Origin: Inquilinus limosus DSM 16000 | GTDB taxonomy: Bacteria; Pseudomonadota; Alphaproteobacteria; DSM-16000; Inquilinaceae | Reading direction: 5' to 3' | DNA: 64,000 bases | NCBI RefSeq assembly: GCF_000423185.1 | Contig: NZ_AUHM01000020.1 | Location: 81,215-145,214, forward strand | Part shown: positions 16,976 to 26,476 of the stretch, one piece after another | Numbering within the stretch: position 1 is the stretch's first letter | Layout: each line of letters opens with the position of its first letter | Notes under the pieces: model-generated | The model's input: the letters and a program-made list of their open reading frames with translations, nothing else | What the model was told of the DNA's origin: nothing | Databases searched by the model: none | Made by a program: the position numbers and the translations under genes

Positions 16976-19900
16976 TGCATCTCCTCGCCGCCAAGCCGGG
17001 CAGCATCGCCGACGGGTCGGAGGCGGTCGATCTGGGCCAGAGCCCGGGCGACATCGTCGTCCTGACCGCGGCGGACACCGAGCTCGCCTGCCTGTCGGCG
17101 GCGCGGGCCGGCTTCGGCGAGGATTTCCCCCGGTTGCGCCTAGCCAACCTGCTGCAGCTCGGCCACAACCTGTCGGTCGACACCTATGTCGACGATGTGG
17201 TCAGCCGGGCGAAGCTGGTGGTGGTGCGTCTCTTGGGCGGGGCCGGCTACTGGCGCTACGGCATCGAACAGGTGCACGCCGCCTGCCGGCGCGAGGGCAT
17301 CGCGCTGGCTGTGCTGCCCGGGGACGACAAGCCGGACGCCGATCTCGACGACCTGTCGACCCTGCCGCAGGAGGCGAGGGGCCGGCTGTGGCGCTATCTG
17401 ACCGAGGGCGGGATCGAGAACGCGCGCGGCTTCCTGGCCTATGCCGCCACCCTGGTCGGCCACGACCTGCCCTGGGCCGAGCCTCGGCCGCTGCTGCGCG
17501 CCGGATCGTACTGGCCGGATCTGCGGCATCCGTCGTTCGCGGAGATCGAGCAGCGGTGGAACGAAAGGGCTAAGGCCTTTCCAAACGCTCTCCCCCTCCC
17601 CTTGCGGGAGGGGGGAAGGGGGAGGGGGCTGGCGCCGCAAGAGCCGGATCAAGAGGCAAGATCAGATCCCCGCATCGACGAACCCCTCCCCCTACCCCCT
17701 CCCGCAAGGGGAGGGGGAGGATCTGAAGAGGGCACTCCGCACGCCACCACCGCCCCCGTCATCGGCCTGGTCTTCTACCGCGCCCTGGTGCAGGCCGGGA
17801 ACCTGGCGCCGGTCGACGCGCTGGTGGCGGCGCTGCGCGAGCGCGGGCTGAACCCGCTGCCGGTCTTCGTCTCCAGCCTCAAGGACGTGGTGTCGGCCGA
17901 GCTGGTGGCCGACGCCTTCGCGCGGCACCCGCCGGCCGTGATCCTCAATGCCACCGGCTTCGCCGTCTCCAGCCCCGGCGGCCCGGTGCAGCCCACACCG
18001 TTCGACGCGGCCGACTGCCCGGTGTTGCAGGTGGTGTTCGCCGGCGGAGCCGAGGCGGCGTGGCGCGAGGGCACGCGCGGCCTGTCGGCCCAGGACCTGG
18101 CGATGAACGTCGCCCTGACCGAGATCGACGGCCGGGTGCTGACCCGCGCGGTGTCCTTCAAATCGGAGGCGCGCTGGGATCCCCTGACCGAATGCACCGT
18201 GGTGTCCTATCGCCCGGTGCCCGATCGGATCGATTTCACCGCCGACCTGGCCGCCGCCTGGGCGGGGCTGCGCCGCACGCCGGCCGCTGAGCGCAAGGTC
18301 GCGCTGATCCTGGCCAACTACCCGAACCGCGACGGCCGGCTCGGCAACGGCGTCGGCCTCGACACTCCGGCCGGGACGGTCGAGGTGCTGCGCGCCCTGG
18401 CAGCGTCCGGCTACCGGGTCGAGGACCTGCCGGCCGATGCCGCCGCGCTGATGGCTCGGGTCTCCTCCGGCCCGACCAACGCGCCGGAGGGCCGGGCGGA
18501 CCGCGCTGGCGGCGTCTTCTATCCGCTGGCCGAGTACCGCGCCTTCTTCAACGCTCTGCCCGAAGCCGTCCGGGCCGTGGTGACGGAGCGCTGGGGCGCG
18601 CCGGAGTCCGATCCCTTCGTCGAGGCCGGCGCCTTCCGCCTGGCGGTGCATCGCTTCGGCCATGTCGTCCTCGGCGTGCAGCCGGCGCGCGGCTACAACA
18701 TCGACCCGCAGGCGACCTATCACGACCCGGACCTGGTGCCGCCGCACGGCTACCTGGCCTTCTACGCCTGGCTGCGCCGCGGCTTCGGCGCCCAGGCCAT
18801 CGTCCATATGGGCAAGCACGGCAACCTGGAATGGCTGCCGGGCAAGGCGCTGGCGCTGTCGCAGGACTGTTTCCCGGAGGCCGCCTTCGGCCCGGTCCCG
18901 CATCTCTACCCCTTCATCGTCAACGACCCGGGCGAGGGCACCCAGGCCAAGCGCCGCGCCGCCGCCGTGATCATCGATCACCTGACGCCGCCGCTGACCC
19001 GTGCCGAGAGCTACGGCCCGCTGAAGGACCTGGAGGCGCTGGTCGACGAATATTACGAGGCCGCCGGCATGGACCCGCGCCGGCTCAAGCATCTGCGCGA
19101 CCGCATCCTCGACCTCGCCCGGTCGACCGGCCTCGACCGCGACTGCGGCGTGGCGCCGGACGCTGATTCCGACTCCGCCCTGGCGCAGATCGACAACCAT
19201 CTCTGCGAGCTGAAGGAGATGCAGATCCGCGACGGGCTGCATGTCTTCGGCCGCTCGCCGCAGGGCGACCAGCGCACTGACCTGCTGGTGGCGCTGACCC
19301 GGGTGCCGCGCGGTGCGGGGCAGGGCGGCGACGCCTCGCTGATCCGGGCGCTGGCGAGCGATCTCGGCCTCGGCTTCGACCCGCTGGACTGCCGCTTCGG
19401 CGAGGCCTGGGCCGGGCCGCGCCCTGCAGTGCTGGGGCCGGAGAAGGGCTGGCGGATCCATGGCGACACGGTCGAGCGATTGGAGGTATTGGCGCGTGAC
19501 CTCGTCGCCGGCACTCGGATGCCGGAACCCGGCTGGACCGCGACCGCCGCGGTGCTGGCGGAGATCGAGACCGCGGTCGCCCCCGCCGTCGACCGCTCCG
19601 GCGCCGCCGAGATCGAGGGGTTGCTGCGCGGCCTGGACGGCCGCTTCGTGCCGCCCGGCTCCTCCGGCGCGCCGACCCGCGGGCGGCTGGACGTGCTGCC
19701 GACCGGCCGCAACTTCTACTCGGTCGACAGCCGCACGGTGCCGACCCCGGCTGCTTGGCACCTGGGCTGGAAATCCGCCTCGCTGCTGGTCGAGCGGCAC
19801 CGGCAGGAGCATGGCGACTGGCCCCGCACCATGGCGCTCAGCGCCTGGGGCACCAGCAACATGCGCACCGGCGGCGACGACATCGCCCAAGCGCTGGCGC

Positions 19901-20895
19901 TGCTCGGAGTCCAGCCGCGCTGGGACCCCGCGTCCCGCCGCGTCACCGGCTTCGAGGTGATGCCGGAAAGCGTGCTGGGCCGGCCGCGGGTCGACGTGAC
20001 CCTGCGCGTCTCCGGCTTCTTCCGCGACGCCTTCCCGAGCCAGATCGACCTGTTCGACAGCGCTGTCCGCGCCGTCGCCGCGCTGGACGAGCCGGAGGAG
20101 GCGAATCCGCTGGCCGCCCGGGTGCGGGCCGAGACGGCCGCACTGACCGCCACCGGCGTGCCCGAGGCCGAGGCGCGGCGCCGCGCCGGCTTCCGGGTCT
20201 TCGGCTCGAAGCCGGGGGCCTATGGCGCCGGGCTGCAGGCGCTGATCGACGAGAAGCTGTGGCGCGACGAGGCCGATCTCGGCCGCGCCTATCTGGAATG
20301 GGGCGGCTGGGCCTATGGCGACGGGGCCGAGGGCGCGGCGGCGCACGATTTGTTCGCCCGCCGGCTGGAGAAGGTCGAGGCGGTGATCCATAACCAGGAC
20401 AACCGCGAGCACGACCTGCTCGATTCCGACGACTACTATCAGTTCGAGGGCGGGCTGGCGGCGGCGATCCACCACCTCTCCGGCACCCGGCCGGCGGTCT
20501 GGCACAACGACCATTCGCGGCCCGAGCGGCCGGTGATCCGCACCCTGCGCGAGGAGATCGCCCGCGTCGTCCGCGCCCGGGTGGTCAACCCGAAATGGAT
20601 CCGCGGCGTGATGCGCCACGGCTACAAGGGCGCCTTCGAGATGGCGGCGACGGTGGATTACCTGTTCGCCTTCGCCGCCACCACCGACGCCGTGGCCGAT
20701 CACCAGTTCGACCTGGTCTATGACGCCATGCTCGGCGATCCGGAGGTGCGGGCCTTCCTGCAGCAGGCCAATCCCGCGGCGGCGCGCGAGATCGCGGAAC
20801 GGCTGCAGGAGGCGCTGGACCGCGGCCTGTGGCAGCCGAGGGCGAACGCCGTCTACCATGAACTCGATGCGCTGACGAAGGAGCCCCGCCCATGA
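16975..20895 (+). CDS. cobN: Cobaltochelatase large subunit CobN with in-frame repeat insertion
   Basis: The large subunit of the ATP-dependent aerobic cobaltochelatase, which inserts cobalt into hydrogenobyrinic acid a,c-diamide with CobS and CobT (not in this window). The 1306-residue protein contains the family blocks VHMGKHGNLEWLPGKALALS, YPFIVNDPGEGTQAKRR, and near the end NPKWIRGVMRHGYKGAFEM. Residues about 206-249 are encoded by a palindromic repeat (17590-17719) sitting between the N-terminal domain and GLVFYRALVQAGN. The frame is preserved. It overlaps cobW by one base and cobO by 4 nt. Confidence 0.95.
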   Translation: MHLLAAKPGSIADGSEAVDLGQSPGDIVVLTAADTELACLSAARAGFGEDFPRLRLANLLQLGHNLSVDTYVDDVVSRAKLVVVRLLGGAGYWRYGIEQVHAACRREGIALAVLPGDDKPDADLDDLSTLPQEARGRLWRYLTEGGIENARGFLAYAATLVGHDLPWAEPRPLLRAGSYWPDLRHPSFAEIEQRWNERAKAFPNALPLPLREGGRGRGLAPQEPDQEARSDPRIDEPLPLPPPARGGGGSEEGTPHATTAPVIGLVFYRALVQAGNLAPVDALVAALRERGLNPLPVFVSSLKDVVSAELVADAFARHPPAVILNATGFAVSSPGGPVQPTPFDAADCPVLQVVFAGGAEAAWREGTRGLSAQDLAMNVALTEIDGRVLTRAVSFKSEARWDPLTECTVVSYRPVPDRIDFTADLAAAWAGLRRTPAAERKVALILANYPNRDGRLGNGVGLDTPAGTVEVLRALAASGYRVEDLPADAAALMARVSSGPTNAPEGRADRAGGVFYPLAEYRAFFNALPEAVRAVVTERWGAPESDPFVEAGAFRLAVHRFGHVVLGVQPARGYNIDPQATYHDPDLVPPHGYLAFYAWLRRGFGAQAIVHMGKHGNLEWLPGKALALSQDCFPEAAFGPVPHLYPFIVNDPGEGTQAKRRAAAVIIDHLTPPLTRAESYGPLKDLEALVDEYYEAAGMDPRRLKHLRDRILDLARSTGLDRDCGVAPDADSDSALAQIDNHLCELKEMQIRDGLHVFGRSPQGDQRTDLLVALTRVPRGAGQGGDASLIRALASDLGLGFDPLDCRFGEAWAGPRPAVLGPEKGWRIHGDTVERLEVLARDLVAGTRMPEPGWTATAAVLAEIETAVAPAVDRSGAAEIEGLLRGLDGRFVPPGSSGAPTRGRLDVLPTGRNFYSVDSRTVPTPAAWHLGWKSASLLVERHRQEHGDWPRTMALSAWGTSNMRTGGDDIAQALALLGVQPRWDPASRRVTGFEVMPESVLGRPRVDVTLRVSGFFRDAFPSQIDLFDSAVRAVAALDEPEEANPLAARVRAETAALTATGVPEAEARRRAGFRVFGSKPGAYGAGLQALIDEKLWRDEADLGRAYLEWGGWAYGDGAEGAAAHDLFARRLEKVEAVIHNQDNREHDLLDSDDYYQFEGGLAAAIHHLSGTRPAVWHNDHSRPERPVIRTLREEIARVVRARVVNPKWIRGVMRHGYKGAFEMAATVDYLFAFAATTDAVADHQFDLVYDAMLGDPEVRAFLQQANPAAAREIAERLQEALDRGLWQPRANAVYHELDALTKEPRP
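17590..17719. repeat. Palindromic C/G-rich repeat inserted inside cobN
   Basis: Inverted arms at 17590-17628 and 17683-17719 flank a loop of about 54 nt. The arms are the same as in the cobB element, but the GAA-bearing arm now comes first and the TA-bearing arm second, so the arm order is reversed relative to cobB. It is read in frame as an L-P-L-P-L-R-E-G-G-R-G-R-G type segment and then P-L-P-L-P-P-P-A-R-G. Confidence 0.9.
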
Positions 20896-21518
20896 ACACC
20901 GAGGGCATGACCGAGGACGAGATCAACGCCCGCCACGCCGAGAAGATGGCGAAGAAGAAGGCGGTGCGCGACCGGATGCTGGCCGGCAAGACCATCGAGA
21001 AGGGGCTGCTGATCGTCCACACCGGCAAGGGCAAGGGCAAGTCGACCGCGGCCTTCGGCATGGTGCTGCGATCGATCGGCCACGGCTTCCGCACCGGCGT
21101 GGTGCAGTTCGTCAAGGGAAGCTGGGACACCGGCGAGCGCCATGTGCTGGAGCGGTTCCCGGACCTCGTGACCATCGCCGCGATGGGCGAGGGCTTCACC
21201 TGGGAGACACAGGATCGCGAGCGCGACATAGCCGCCGCCCGCGCCGCCTGGGAGGCCGCCAAGGCGATGATCCGCGACCCGTCCTACCGCATGGTGCTGC
21301 TGGACGAGCTGAACATCGTGCTGCGCTACGATTACCTGCCAGTCGATGAGGTGATCGCCTTCCTGCGCGACGAGAAGCCCGCCGGCACCCATGTCATCGT
21401 CACCGGCCGCAACGCCAAGGACGAGCTGATCGAGATCGCCGACCTGGTCACCGAGATGACGCTGATCAAGCACCCGTTCCGCGACGGGGTGAAGGCCCAG
21501 GCCGGGATCGAGTTCTGA
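20892..21518 (+). CDS. cobO: Cob(I)yrinic acid a,c-diamide adenosyltransferase CobO
   Basis: A 208-residue CobA/CobO-type adenosyltransferase that attaches the 5'-deoxyadenosyl group from ATP to cobalt. The unusual P-loop TGKGKGKST (about residues 44-52) is diagnostic, followed by AFGMVLRSIGHGFRTGVVQF and LLDELNIVLRYDYLP. Length is normal for CobO. It overlaps the cobN stop as ATGA and so is translationally coupled to the chelatase gene. Family A repeat DNA follows its stop. Confidence 0.95.
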   Translation: MNTEGMTEDEINARHAEKMAKKKAVRDRMLAGKTIEKGLLIVHTGKGKGKSTAAFGMVLRSIGHGFRTGVVQFVKGSWDTGERHVLERFPDLVTIAAMGEGFTWETQDRERDIAAARAAWEAAKAMIRDPSYRMVLLDELNIVLRYDYLPVDEVIAFLRDEKPAGTHVIVTGRNAKDELIEIADLVTEMTLIKHPFRDGVKAQAGIEF

Positions 21519-21546
21519 TGGGGCGAGGGTGCGCTGTTCCCTTGTT

Positions 21547-21622
21547 GTCATGCCCGGGCTTGACCCGGGCATCCAGAGAGCGTCGACACCCTTTGGATTG
21601 CCGGGTCAAGCCCGGCAATGAC
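21547..21622. repeat. Dispersed palindromic repeat, family A copy 2
   Basis: A 76-bp inverted repeat nearly identical to the copy at 11090, beginning GTCATGCCCGGGCTTGACC and ending CCGGCAATGAC. It lies between cobO and cobQ, ending 17 bp before the cobQ start. If transcription runs on from cobO, this hairpin separates the two messages. Confidence 0.9.
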
Positions 21623-21639
21623 AGAAGAGAGAGCGGGGC

Positions 21640-23109
21640 ATGAAGCCCCCCGCCCTGATGGTCCAGGGCACCGGCTCGGATGTCGGCAAGTCGCTGATCG
21701 TTGCCGGGCTGTGCCGGGTCTTCGCCCGGCGCGGCCTGCGGGTGCGGCCGTTCAAGCCGCAGAACATGTCGAACAACGCCGCGGTGACCGCCGACGGCGG
21801 CGAGATCGGCCGGGCCCAGGCGCTGCAGGCGCGGGCCTGCGGTGTCGAGCCGACCGTGCATATGAACCCGGTGCTGCTGAAGCCGGAGACCGAGACCGGC
21901 GCCCAGGTGATCGTCCAGGGCCGGCGCGTCACCACGCTGAAGGCCCGCGACTACGCCGCCCGCAAGCCGGAGCTGCTGGCGGCGGTGCTGGACAGCTATC
22001 GCCGCCTGTCGGCCGAGGCCGATCTGGTGCTGGTGGAGGGCGCCGGCAGCCCGGCCGAAGTCAATCTGCGGGCCGGCGACATCGCCAATATGGGCTTCGC
22101 CGAGGCGGCGGACCTGCCGGTGGTGCTGGTCGCCGACATCCATCGCGGCGGCGTCATCGCCAGCCTGGTCGGCACCCATGCGGTGATCGAGCCGGTGGAG
22201 GCGGCGCGCATCCGCGGCTTCATCGTCAACCGCTTCCGCGGCGACGCGGCGCTGTTCGCCGACGGCATGCGGGTCGTCGAGGACCGCACCGGCTGGCGCG
22301 GCCTCGGCATCGTGCCGCACTGGCCCGAGGCCGCGCGGCTGCCGGCCGAGGACGCCAACGCCCTGGCCGAGATCGAGACGCCGCGGGGCCGGGCGATCAC
22401 TATCGCCGTGCCGGTGCTGTCGCGCATCGCCAATTTCGACGATCTCGACCCGCTGCGGTTGGAGCCGGACGTGGCGGTGCGGATGGTACCGCCCGGCGAG
22501 GCGCTGCCGGGCGACGCCGACCTGGTGCTGCTGCCGGGGTCGAAATCGACCATCGGCGACCTCGGCTTCCTGCGCACCCAGGGCTGGGACATCGACTTGA
22601 TGGCCCATGTCCGGCGCGGTGGCCGGGTGCTGGGCCTCTGCGCCGGTTTCCAGATGCTCGGCCGAAGGCTGCACGACCCGGACGGGATCGACGGCCCGCC
22701 CGGCTCCGCCGACGGGCTCGGGCTGCTCGACCTCGAGACGGTGATGACGCCGGAGAAGAGCCTGGTCGCCGTCGCCGGCACGCATCGGCCGACCGGCACC
22801 GCGATCCGCGGCTACGAGATGCATGTCGGCCGCACCGAGGGCCCGGCCCTGGCCCGACCGCTGCTCGACCTGGACGGACGGCCGGACGGCGCCGTCTCCC
22901 CGGATGGCCGGATCGCCGGCTGCTACGTCCATGGCCTGTTCGCCGCCGACGGCTTCCGCGCCGCCTTCCTGGCAGCGCTCGGGCCGCGGGCCGGGGGCGG
23001 CCTGGCCTATGACGCCACCGTCGACACCACGCTGGACGGGCTGGCCGACCATCTGGAACGGCATCTGGACGTGGCGGCGCTGGCGAGGATCGCGGGGCTT
23101 CCGGCGTAG
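21640..23109 (+). CDS. cobQ: Cobyric acid synthase CobQ
   Basis: A 489-residue glutamine-dependent amidotransferase that amidates side chains b, d, e and g of adenosylcobyrinic acid a,c-diamide. The N-terminal ATPase has the P-loop-like GTGSDVGKS (residues 10-18) and [23 protein letters not shown], the classic CobQ block. The C-terminal amidotransferase has Cys334 in [10 protein letters not shown] and a late YVHGLF histidine. AGAGGAGG-like purines (GAGAGCGGGG) precede the start. Its TAG stop is embedded in a palindromic repeat shared with convergent cobD. Confidence 0.95.
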   Translation: MKPPALMVQGTGSDVGKSLIVAGLCRVFARRGLRVRPFKPQNMSNNAAVTADGGEIGRAQALQARACGVEPTVHMNPVLLKPETETGAQVIVQGRRVTTLKARDYAARKPELLAAVLDSYRRLSAEADLVLVEGAGSPAEVNLRAGDIANMGFAEAADLPVVLVADIHRGGVIASLVGTHAVIEPVEAARIRGFIVNRFRGDAALFADGMRVVEDRTGWRGLGIVPHWPEAARLPAEDANALAEIETPRGRAITIAVPVLSRIANFDDLDPLRLEPDVAVRMVPPGEALPGDADLVLLPGSKSTIGDLGFLRTQGWDIDLMAHVRRGGRVLGLCAGFQMLGRRLHDPDGIDGPPGSADGLGLLDLETVMTPEKSLVAVAGTHRPTGTAIRGYEMHVGRTEGPALARPLLDLDGRPDGAVSPDGRIAGCYVHGLFAADGFRAAFLAALGPRAGGGLAYDATVDTTLDGLADHLERHLDVAALARIAGLPA

Positions 23110-23186
23110 GTTGGGTTCGCGTCGCGAACCCAACATCCCGGCATGGCGTCCATGTTGGGTTCGCCATTCGGCGAACCCAACCTACG
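23105..23186. repeat. Palindromic repeat supplying both stop codons of cobQ and cobD
   Basis: Inverted arms CGTAGGTTGGGTTCGCG and its near complement ending CGAACCCAACCTACG, each with an inner hairpin (GTTGGGTTCGC/GCGAACCCAAC). The TAG in the left arm is the cobQ stop (23107-23109), and the complementary CTA in the right arm is the cobD stop (23182-23184). A long hairpin between convergent genes could act as a bidirectional transcription end. Confidence 0.88.
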
Positions 23187-24159
23187 CAAGTAGGGCAGCA
23201 GCGGTCACAACCAGAAACAGGATCACCCCGGCGCCGCTGGTGACCGCCAGTGCCCGGCGGATGTCGCGCGGCGTCGCCTCCGCCCGGCCGCCATTACCCA
23301 TCCAGGCGTCGGTCACCACCGTGCCGTGATATTGGCGCGGCCCGGCCAGGGCGAGGCCGAGGCCGCCGGCCATCGCCGCCTCCGGCCAACCGGCATTGGG
23401 CGAGCGGTGCTTCGGCGCGTCGCGCAGCATCGCCCGCCAGGCGGAGCCGATGTGCCCGCCGCCGAAGGGGGCGGCGAGGGTCAGCAGGGCGCCGCACAGC
23501 CGTGCGGGAATCAGATTGAGCATGTCGTCCAGCCGCGCCGCCGCCCAGCCGAAGGCCTCGTGCCTCGCGGTGCGGTGGCCGATCATGCTGTCGGCGGTGT
23601 TCACCGCCTTGTAGGCCAGGATCCCGGGCAGGCCGAACAGCGCGAACCAGAAGGCCGGCGCGACCACGCCGTCGGAGTAGTTCTCGGCATCGCTCTCGAT
23701 CGCGGCGCGACAGACCCCGGCCATGTCCAGGCTCTGCGGGTCGCGGCCGACGATCATCGACACGGCGCGGCGGCCGCCCTCCAGCCCCTCCAGATCGCAG
23801 GCCGCAGCCACGGCCGAGACGTGATCGTGCAGGCTGCGCTGGGCCAGGAAGACGGCGGCCAGCACGATCTCCAGCAGCCAGCCGAAGGGCAGGGCGCGCA
23901 GCAGGGCCGAGACGCCCCAGCCGATGCCGCCGGCCAGCAGCACCAGCAGCAGCGTCGCGCCGATCCCCACCATCCGGCGCCGGGCCGGGGCGTCGCCGTC
24001 CTGGTTCAGGCGGCGGTCCAGCCAGCCGATCAGCCGGCCGATCAGCGCGACGGGATGCGGCAGCCGCCGCCACAGCCAGGGCGGATCGCCGACCAGGGCG
24101 TCGAGCAGCAGAGCCGCGGCCAGCAGGCAGAGATGGGTCTGGAAGTCCGGCATGCTCAC
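23182..24159 (-). CDS. cobD: Adenosylcobinamide-phosphate synthase CobD (CbiB type)
   Basis: A 325-residue integral membrane protein that joins adenosylcobyric acid to aminopropanol (phosphate). Family blocks include DALVGDPPWLWRRLPHPVALIGRLIGWLD at the start, VGRDPQSLDMAGVCRAAIESDAENYSDGVVAPAFW in the middle and NTADSMIGHRT. Several hydrophobic segments are visible, as expected for CbiB. It is convergent to cobQ, and both genes end in the same palindrome. An internal start six bases later (MPDF) is possible. Confidence 0.94.
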   Translation of the reverse strand: MSMPDFQTHLCLLAAALLLDALVGDPPWLWRRLPHPVALIGRLIGWLDRRLNQDGDAPARRRMVGIGATLLLVLLAGGIGWGVSALLRALPFGWLLEIVLAAVFLAQRSLHDHVSAVAAACDLEGLEGGRRAVSMIVGRDPQSLDMAGVCRAAIESDAENYSDGVVAPAFWFALFGLPGILAYKAVNTADSMIGHRTARHEAFGWAAARLDDMLNLIPARLCGALLTLAAPFGGGHIGSAWRAMLRDAPKHRSPNAGWPEAAMAGGLGLALAGPRQYHGTVVTDAWMGNGGRAEATPRDIRRALAVTSGAGVILFLVVTAAALLA

Positions 24160-24210
24160 GCTGTGGCCGCACCGCGCTTCCGGGTCAAGCCCGACCTGAC
24201 GGAGCGGCCG

Positions 24211-25272
24211 TCACTGCTTGCCGGATAGGCTCGCGAACAGGAGAACGAGAATGACTGCCGCCACCACGGCCAAGCCGATCTTGACCCAGCTCCAGGGCCG
24301 CTGGCCCTGCACCTCGCCGGTGCGACCGTTGATCACGAAGCTGTAGGTCCGGCCGCCGTAGCGGAAGCTGTTCAACCAGATCGGCAGCAGCACATGCTTG
24401 AAGGTGACGCCGTAGTAGCGCGTCTCCTGGCTGCGGATGACCTGCCTGTCGCCGCCGATATCGGCGCAGATGTCGCGGCGGATGGGGGGCTCCATCTTCT
24501 CCTGCGCCCGGCCGAAGCCCGTGGCCAGGTCGACCTGGTAGTGCTGGGCACCGAAACCGCGCAGATAGCTCGGGTCATAGGGCACCAGCTCGGCGAGATC
24601 CCAGGGTTCGAGCTTGTCGAGATAGCCCTCGGGCAGGGACCGGCTGGCCACCACCGTCACATCGTCGAAATCGCGGGCCACCCGTCCGCTGCAGCTCGTC
24701 CAGCGTGTTTCGATGACGGTGCGGGTCTTGCCGCCGTCGCGGATGGTCCGGGTGTAGTTGTCGCCGCGCTGGCCGGTGTAGTCGGTGCGGGTCGCGGCGT
24801 CGAAGGTCCAGTACGGGACATACATGCCGACGAAGCCGCCATCGGTCTTCGCCAGGCGCTTCACGTCGTTCGGCGCGAACCACAGGCCGGACAGCCAAGC
24901 CTCGTATTTCGACCGCGCCGCCTTGGCGTCGAAGGCGAAGGGCAGCACCGCACCGGGGCGCAGATGGGTGAGCGCGCGCGGCTGCAGCACGATCGGCGTG
25001 CCGCAGAACGGGCAGCGCGACGCCTGGATCGCGGGGTCCAGCTGGAATTCGGCGGCGCAGCGCTGGCAGCCGACCACCGACACCGTCTCGGTCGGCGCCG
25101 ACTGCTCGGCCTCGGCCAGGCCGGTGGCGTAGTCGATCTCCTCGACCGCCGAGGCCGGGGCCTGCTCGATCGGGTTCTCGTGGCCGCAATAGGGGCATTT
25201 CATCGCCCGGGTGCCGGGCGCGTATTCGAGCTGCGCGCCGCAGGACGCGCAGGTGAACGCCATGTCCGCCAT
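24211..25272 (-). CDS. Zinc-ribbon membrane-anchored protein, partner of the SPFH gene
   Basis: A 353-residue protein with two zinc ribbons: CxxC pairs at residues 8/11 and 26/29, then at 69/72 and 87/90. A beta-rich central region (WFAPNDVKRLAKTDGGFVGMYVPYWTFDA, YTGQRGDNYTRT) follows, and a single C-terminal transmembrane segment lies near residues 331-347. Proteins of this kind are often wrongly labelled primosomal/helicase because of the ribbons. No helicase motifs are present. It is 9 bp downstream of the SPFH gene and almost certainly co-transcribed, which suggests a joint role at the membrane. An alternative start is MAFTC at 25263. Confidence 0.8.
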   Translation of the reverse strand: MADMAFTCASCGAQLEYAPGTRAMKCPYCGHENPIEQAPASAVEEIDYATGLAEAEQSAPTETVSVVGCQRCAAEFQLDPAIQASRCPFCGTPIVLQPRALTHLRPGAVLPFAFDAKAARSKYEAWLSGLWFAPNDVKRLAKTDGGFVGMYVPYWTFDAATRTDYTGQRGDNYTRTIRDGGKTRTVIETRWTSCSGRVARDFDDVTVVASRSLPEGYLDKLEPWDLAELVPYDPSYLRGFGAQHYQVDLATGFGRAQEKMEPPIRRDICADIGGDRQVIRSQETRYYGVTFKHVLLPIWLNSFRYGGRTYSFVINGRTGEVQGQRPWSWVKIGLAVVAAVILVLLFASLSGKQ

Positions 25273-25281
25273 GATCCGTGA

Positions 25282-26391
25282 TCAGGCGGGCGGCAGCGGC
25301 GGCGGCAAGTCGGCGAACAGCGCGGCCAGGGCGCCGACCTCGCCGGCCCTGGTCCAGTTCGCCATGCCCTGGGTCCAGACCAGGCTGTCGCGGGTCAGTC
25401 GCCCGTCGCGCACCAGCCCCGGCAGCTGGTCGGCCGGGAAGGGGCCGGCCTGCTTGCCGTCGATGGCGACGTGATAGGACGCGGCGCCGGGCAGGGGCGG
25501 CGGGGCCGAACCGGCGGCCGGCGCCGGCTGGGCGCCCTGCTGCACCGCGGCGCCCATGGCGGAGGCCAGCCCCCCGGCCGTCGCCATGCCGATGCCGATG
25601 CCGGCGGCGCCGCCCGGATTCTCGGCCGCGGCCTTGATCGCCTCGGCGGTCTGGTACTGGGTGTATCGGCCGAGATCGCCGACCACGCCCATGCTGCTGC
25701 GCCGGTCCAGCGCCTTCTCCACCTCTTCGGGCAGCGACACGTTCTCGACCAGCAGCGTCGCGACCTTGAGCCCGTAGGTGTCGAATTCCGGCTGGATCGC
25801 GTCGCGGATGACCTTGCCGAGCTGGTCGTAATTGGACGACAGGTCCAGCACCGGGATGTTCGACTTCGCCACCGCGCCGGCGAAGCTGGTGACGATCAGG
25901 TTGCGCAACTGATCCGTGATCTCGTCGGTGGTGAAGCGGCCGTCGGTGCCGGCGATCTCGCGAATGAAGGCAGCGGGGTCCTTGACCCGGATGGCGTAGG
26001 TGCCGAAGGCGCGCAGCCGGACCGGCCCGAATTCCGGGTCGCGCAGCATCACCGGGTTCATCGTGCCCCATTTCAGGTCGGTGAACCGCTTGGTGTTGAG
26101 GAAGTAGACCTCGGCCTTGAACGGGCTCTCGAAACCGTATTTCCAGCCCTGCAGCGTCGACAGGATCGGCAGGTTCCTGGTCTCCAGCCGATACATCCCC
26201 GGTTGGAACACGTCGGCCACCTTGCCTTCGTTGACGAAGACGGCGACCTGGCTCTCGCGCACCGTCAGCTGGGCGCCGTACTTGATCTCGTTGTTGTGCC
26301 GCTCGAAGCGGTAGACGATGGTGTCCTGCGAGTCATCGGTCCATTCGATGATGTCGATGAACTCGCCGGCAATCTTGTCCCACAGGGCCAT
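25282..26391 (-). CDS. SPFH/band-7 family protein with C-terminal GYF-like domain (YdjI type)
   Basis: A 369-residue protein. Residues about 20-240 form an SPFH/band-7 domain of the YdjI/virion-core-like branch (start MALWDKIAGEFIDIIEWTDDS, then RESQVAVFVNEGKVADVFQPGMYRL). A Gly/Ala/Pro-rich linker follows, and a GYF_2-type domain closes the protein (YHVAIDGKQAGPFPADQLPGLVRDGRLTRDSLVWTQGM). It has no transmembrane segment. The ATG at 26391 has GGAGGGG just upstream. SPFH proteins oligomerise at membranes; the exact role here is unknown. It forms a two-gene unit with the zinc-ribbon gene. Confidence 0.85.
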   Translation of the reverse strand: MALWDKIAGEFIDIIEWTDDSQDTIVYRFERHNNEIKYGAQLTVRESQVAVFVNEGKVADVFQPGMYRLETRNLPILSTLQGWKYGFESPFKAEVYFLNTKRFTDLKWGTMNPVMLRDPEFGPVRLRAFGTYAIRVKDPAAFIREIAGTDGRFTTDEITDQLRNLIVTSFAGAVAKSNIPVLDLSSNYDQLGKVIRDAIQPEFDTYGLKVATLLVENVSLPEEVEKALDRRSSMGVVGDLGRYTQYQTAEAIKAAAENPGGAAGIGIGMATAGGLASAMGAAVQQGAQPAPAAGSAPPPLPGAASYHVAIDGKQAGPFPADQLPGLVRDGRLTRDSLVWTQGMANWTRAGEVGALAALFADLPPPLPPA

Positions 26392-26476
26392 GGTCCCCTC
26401 CGTCGCCGTCCCCCATGGGCCGGACTGGGCGGGAAGGATAGTATCAGCTTGGGACGAAAAAGAGGCGGGGGAGCGG

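Noticed and set aside
17692..20859. 1055-residue open frame on the minus strand
   Set aside because: Complete overlap with cobN; composition is typical of antisense frames in GC-rich DNA.
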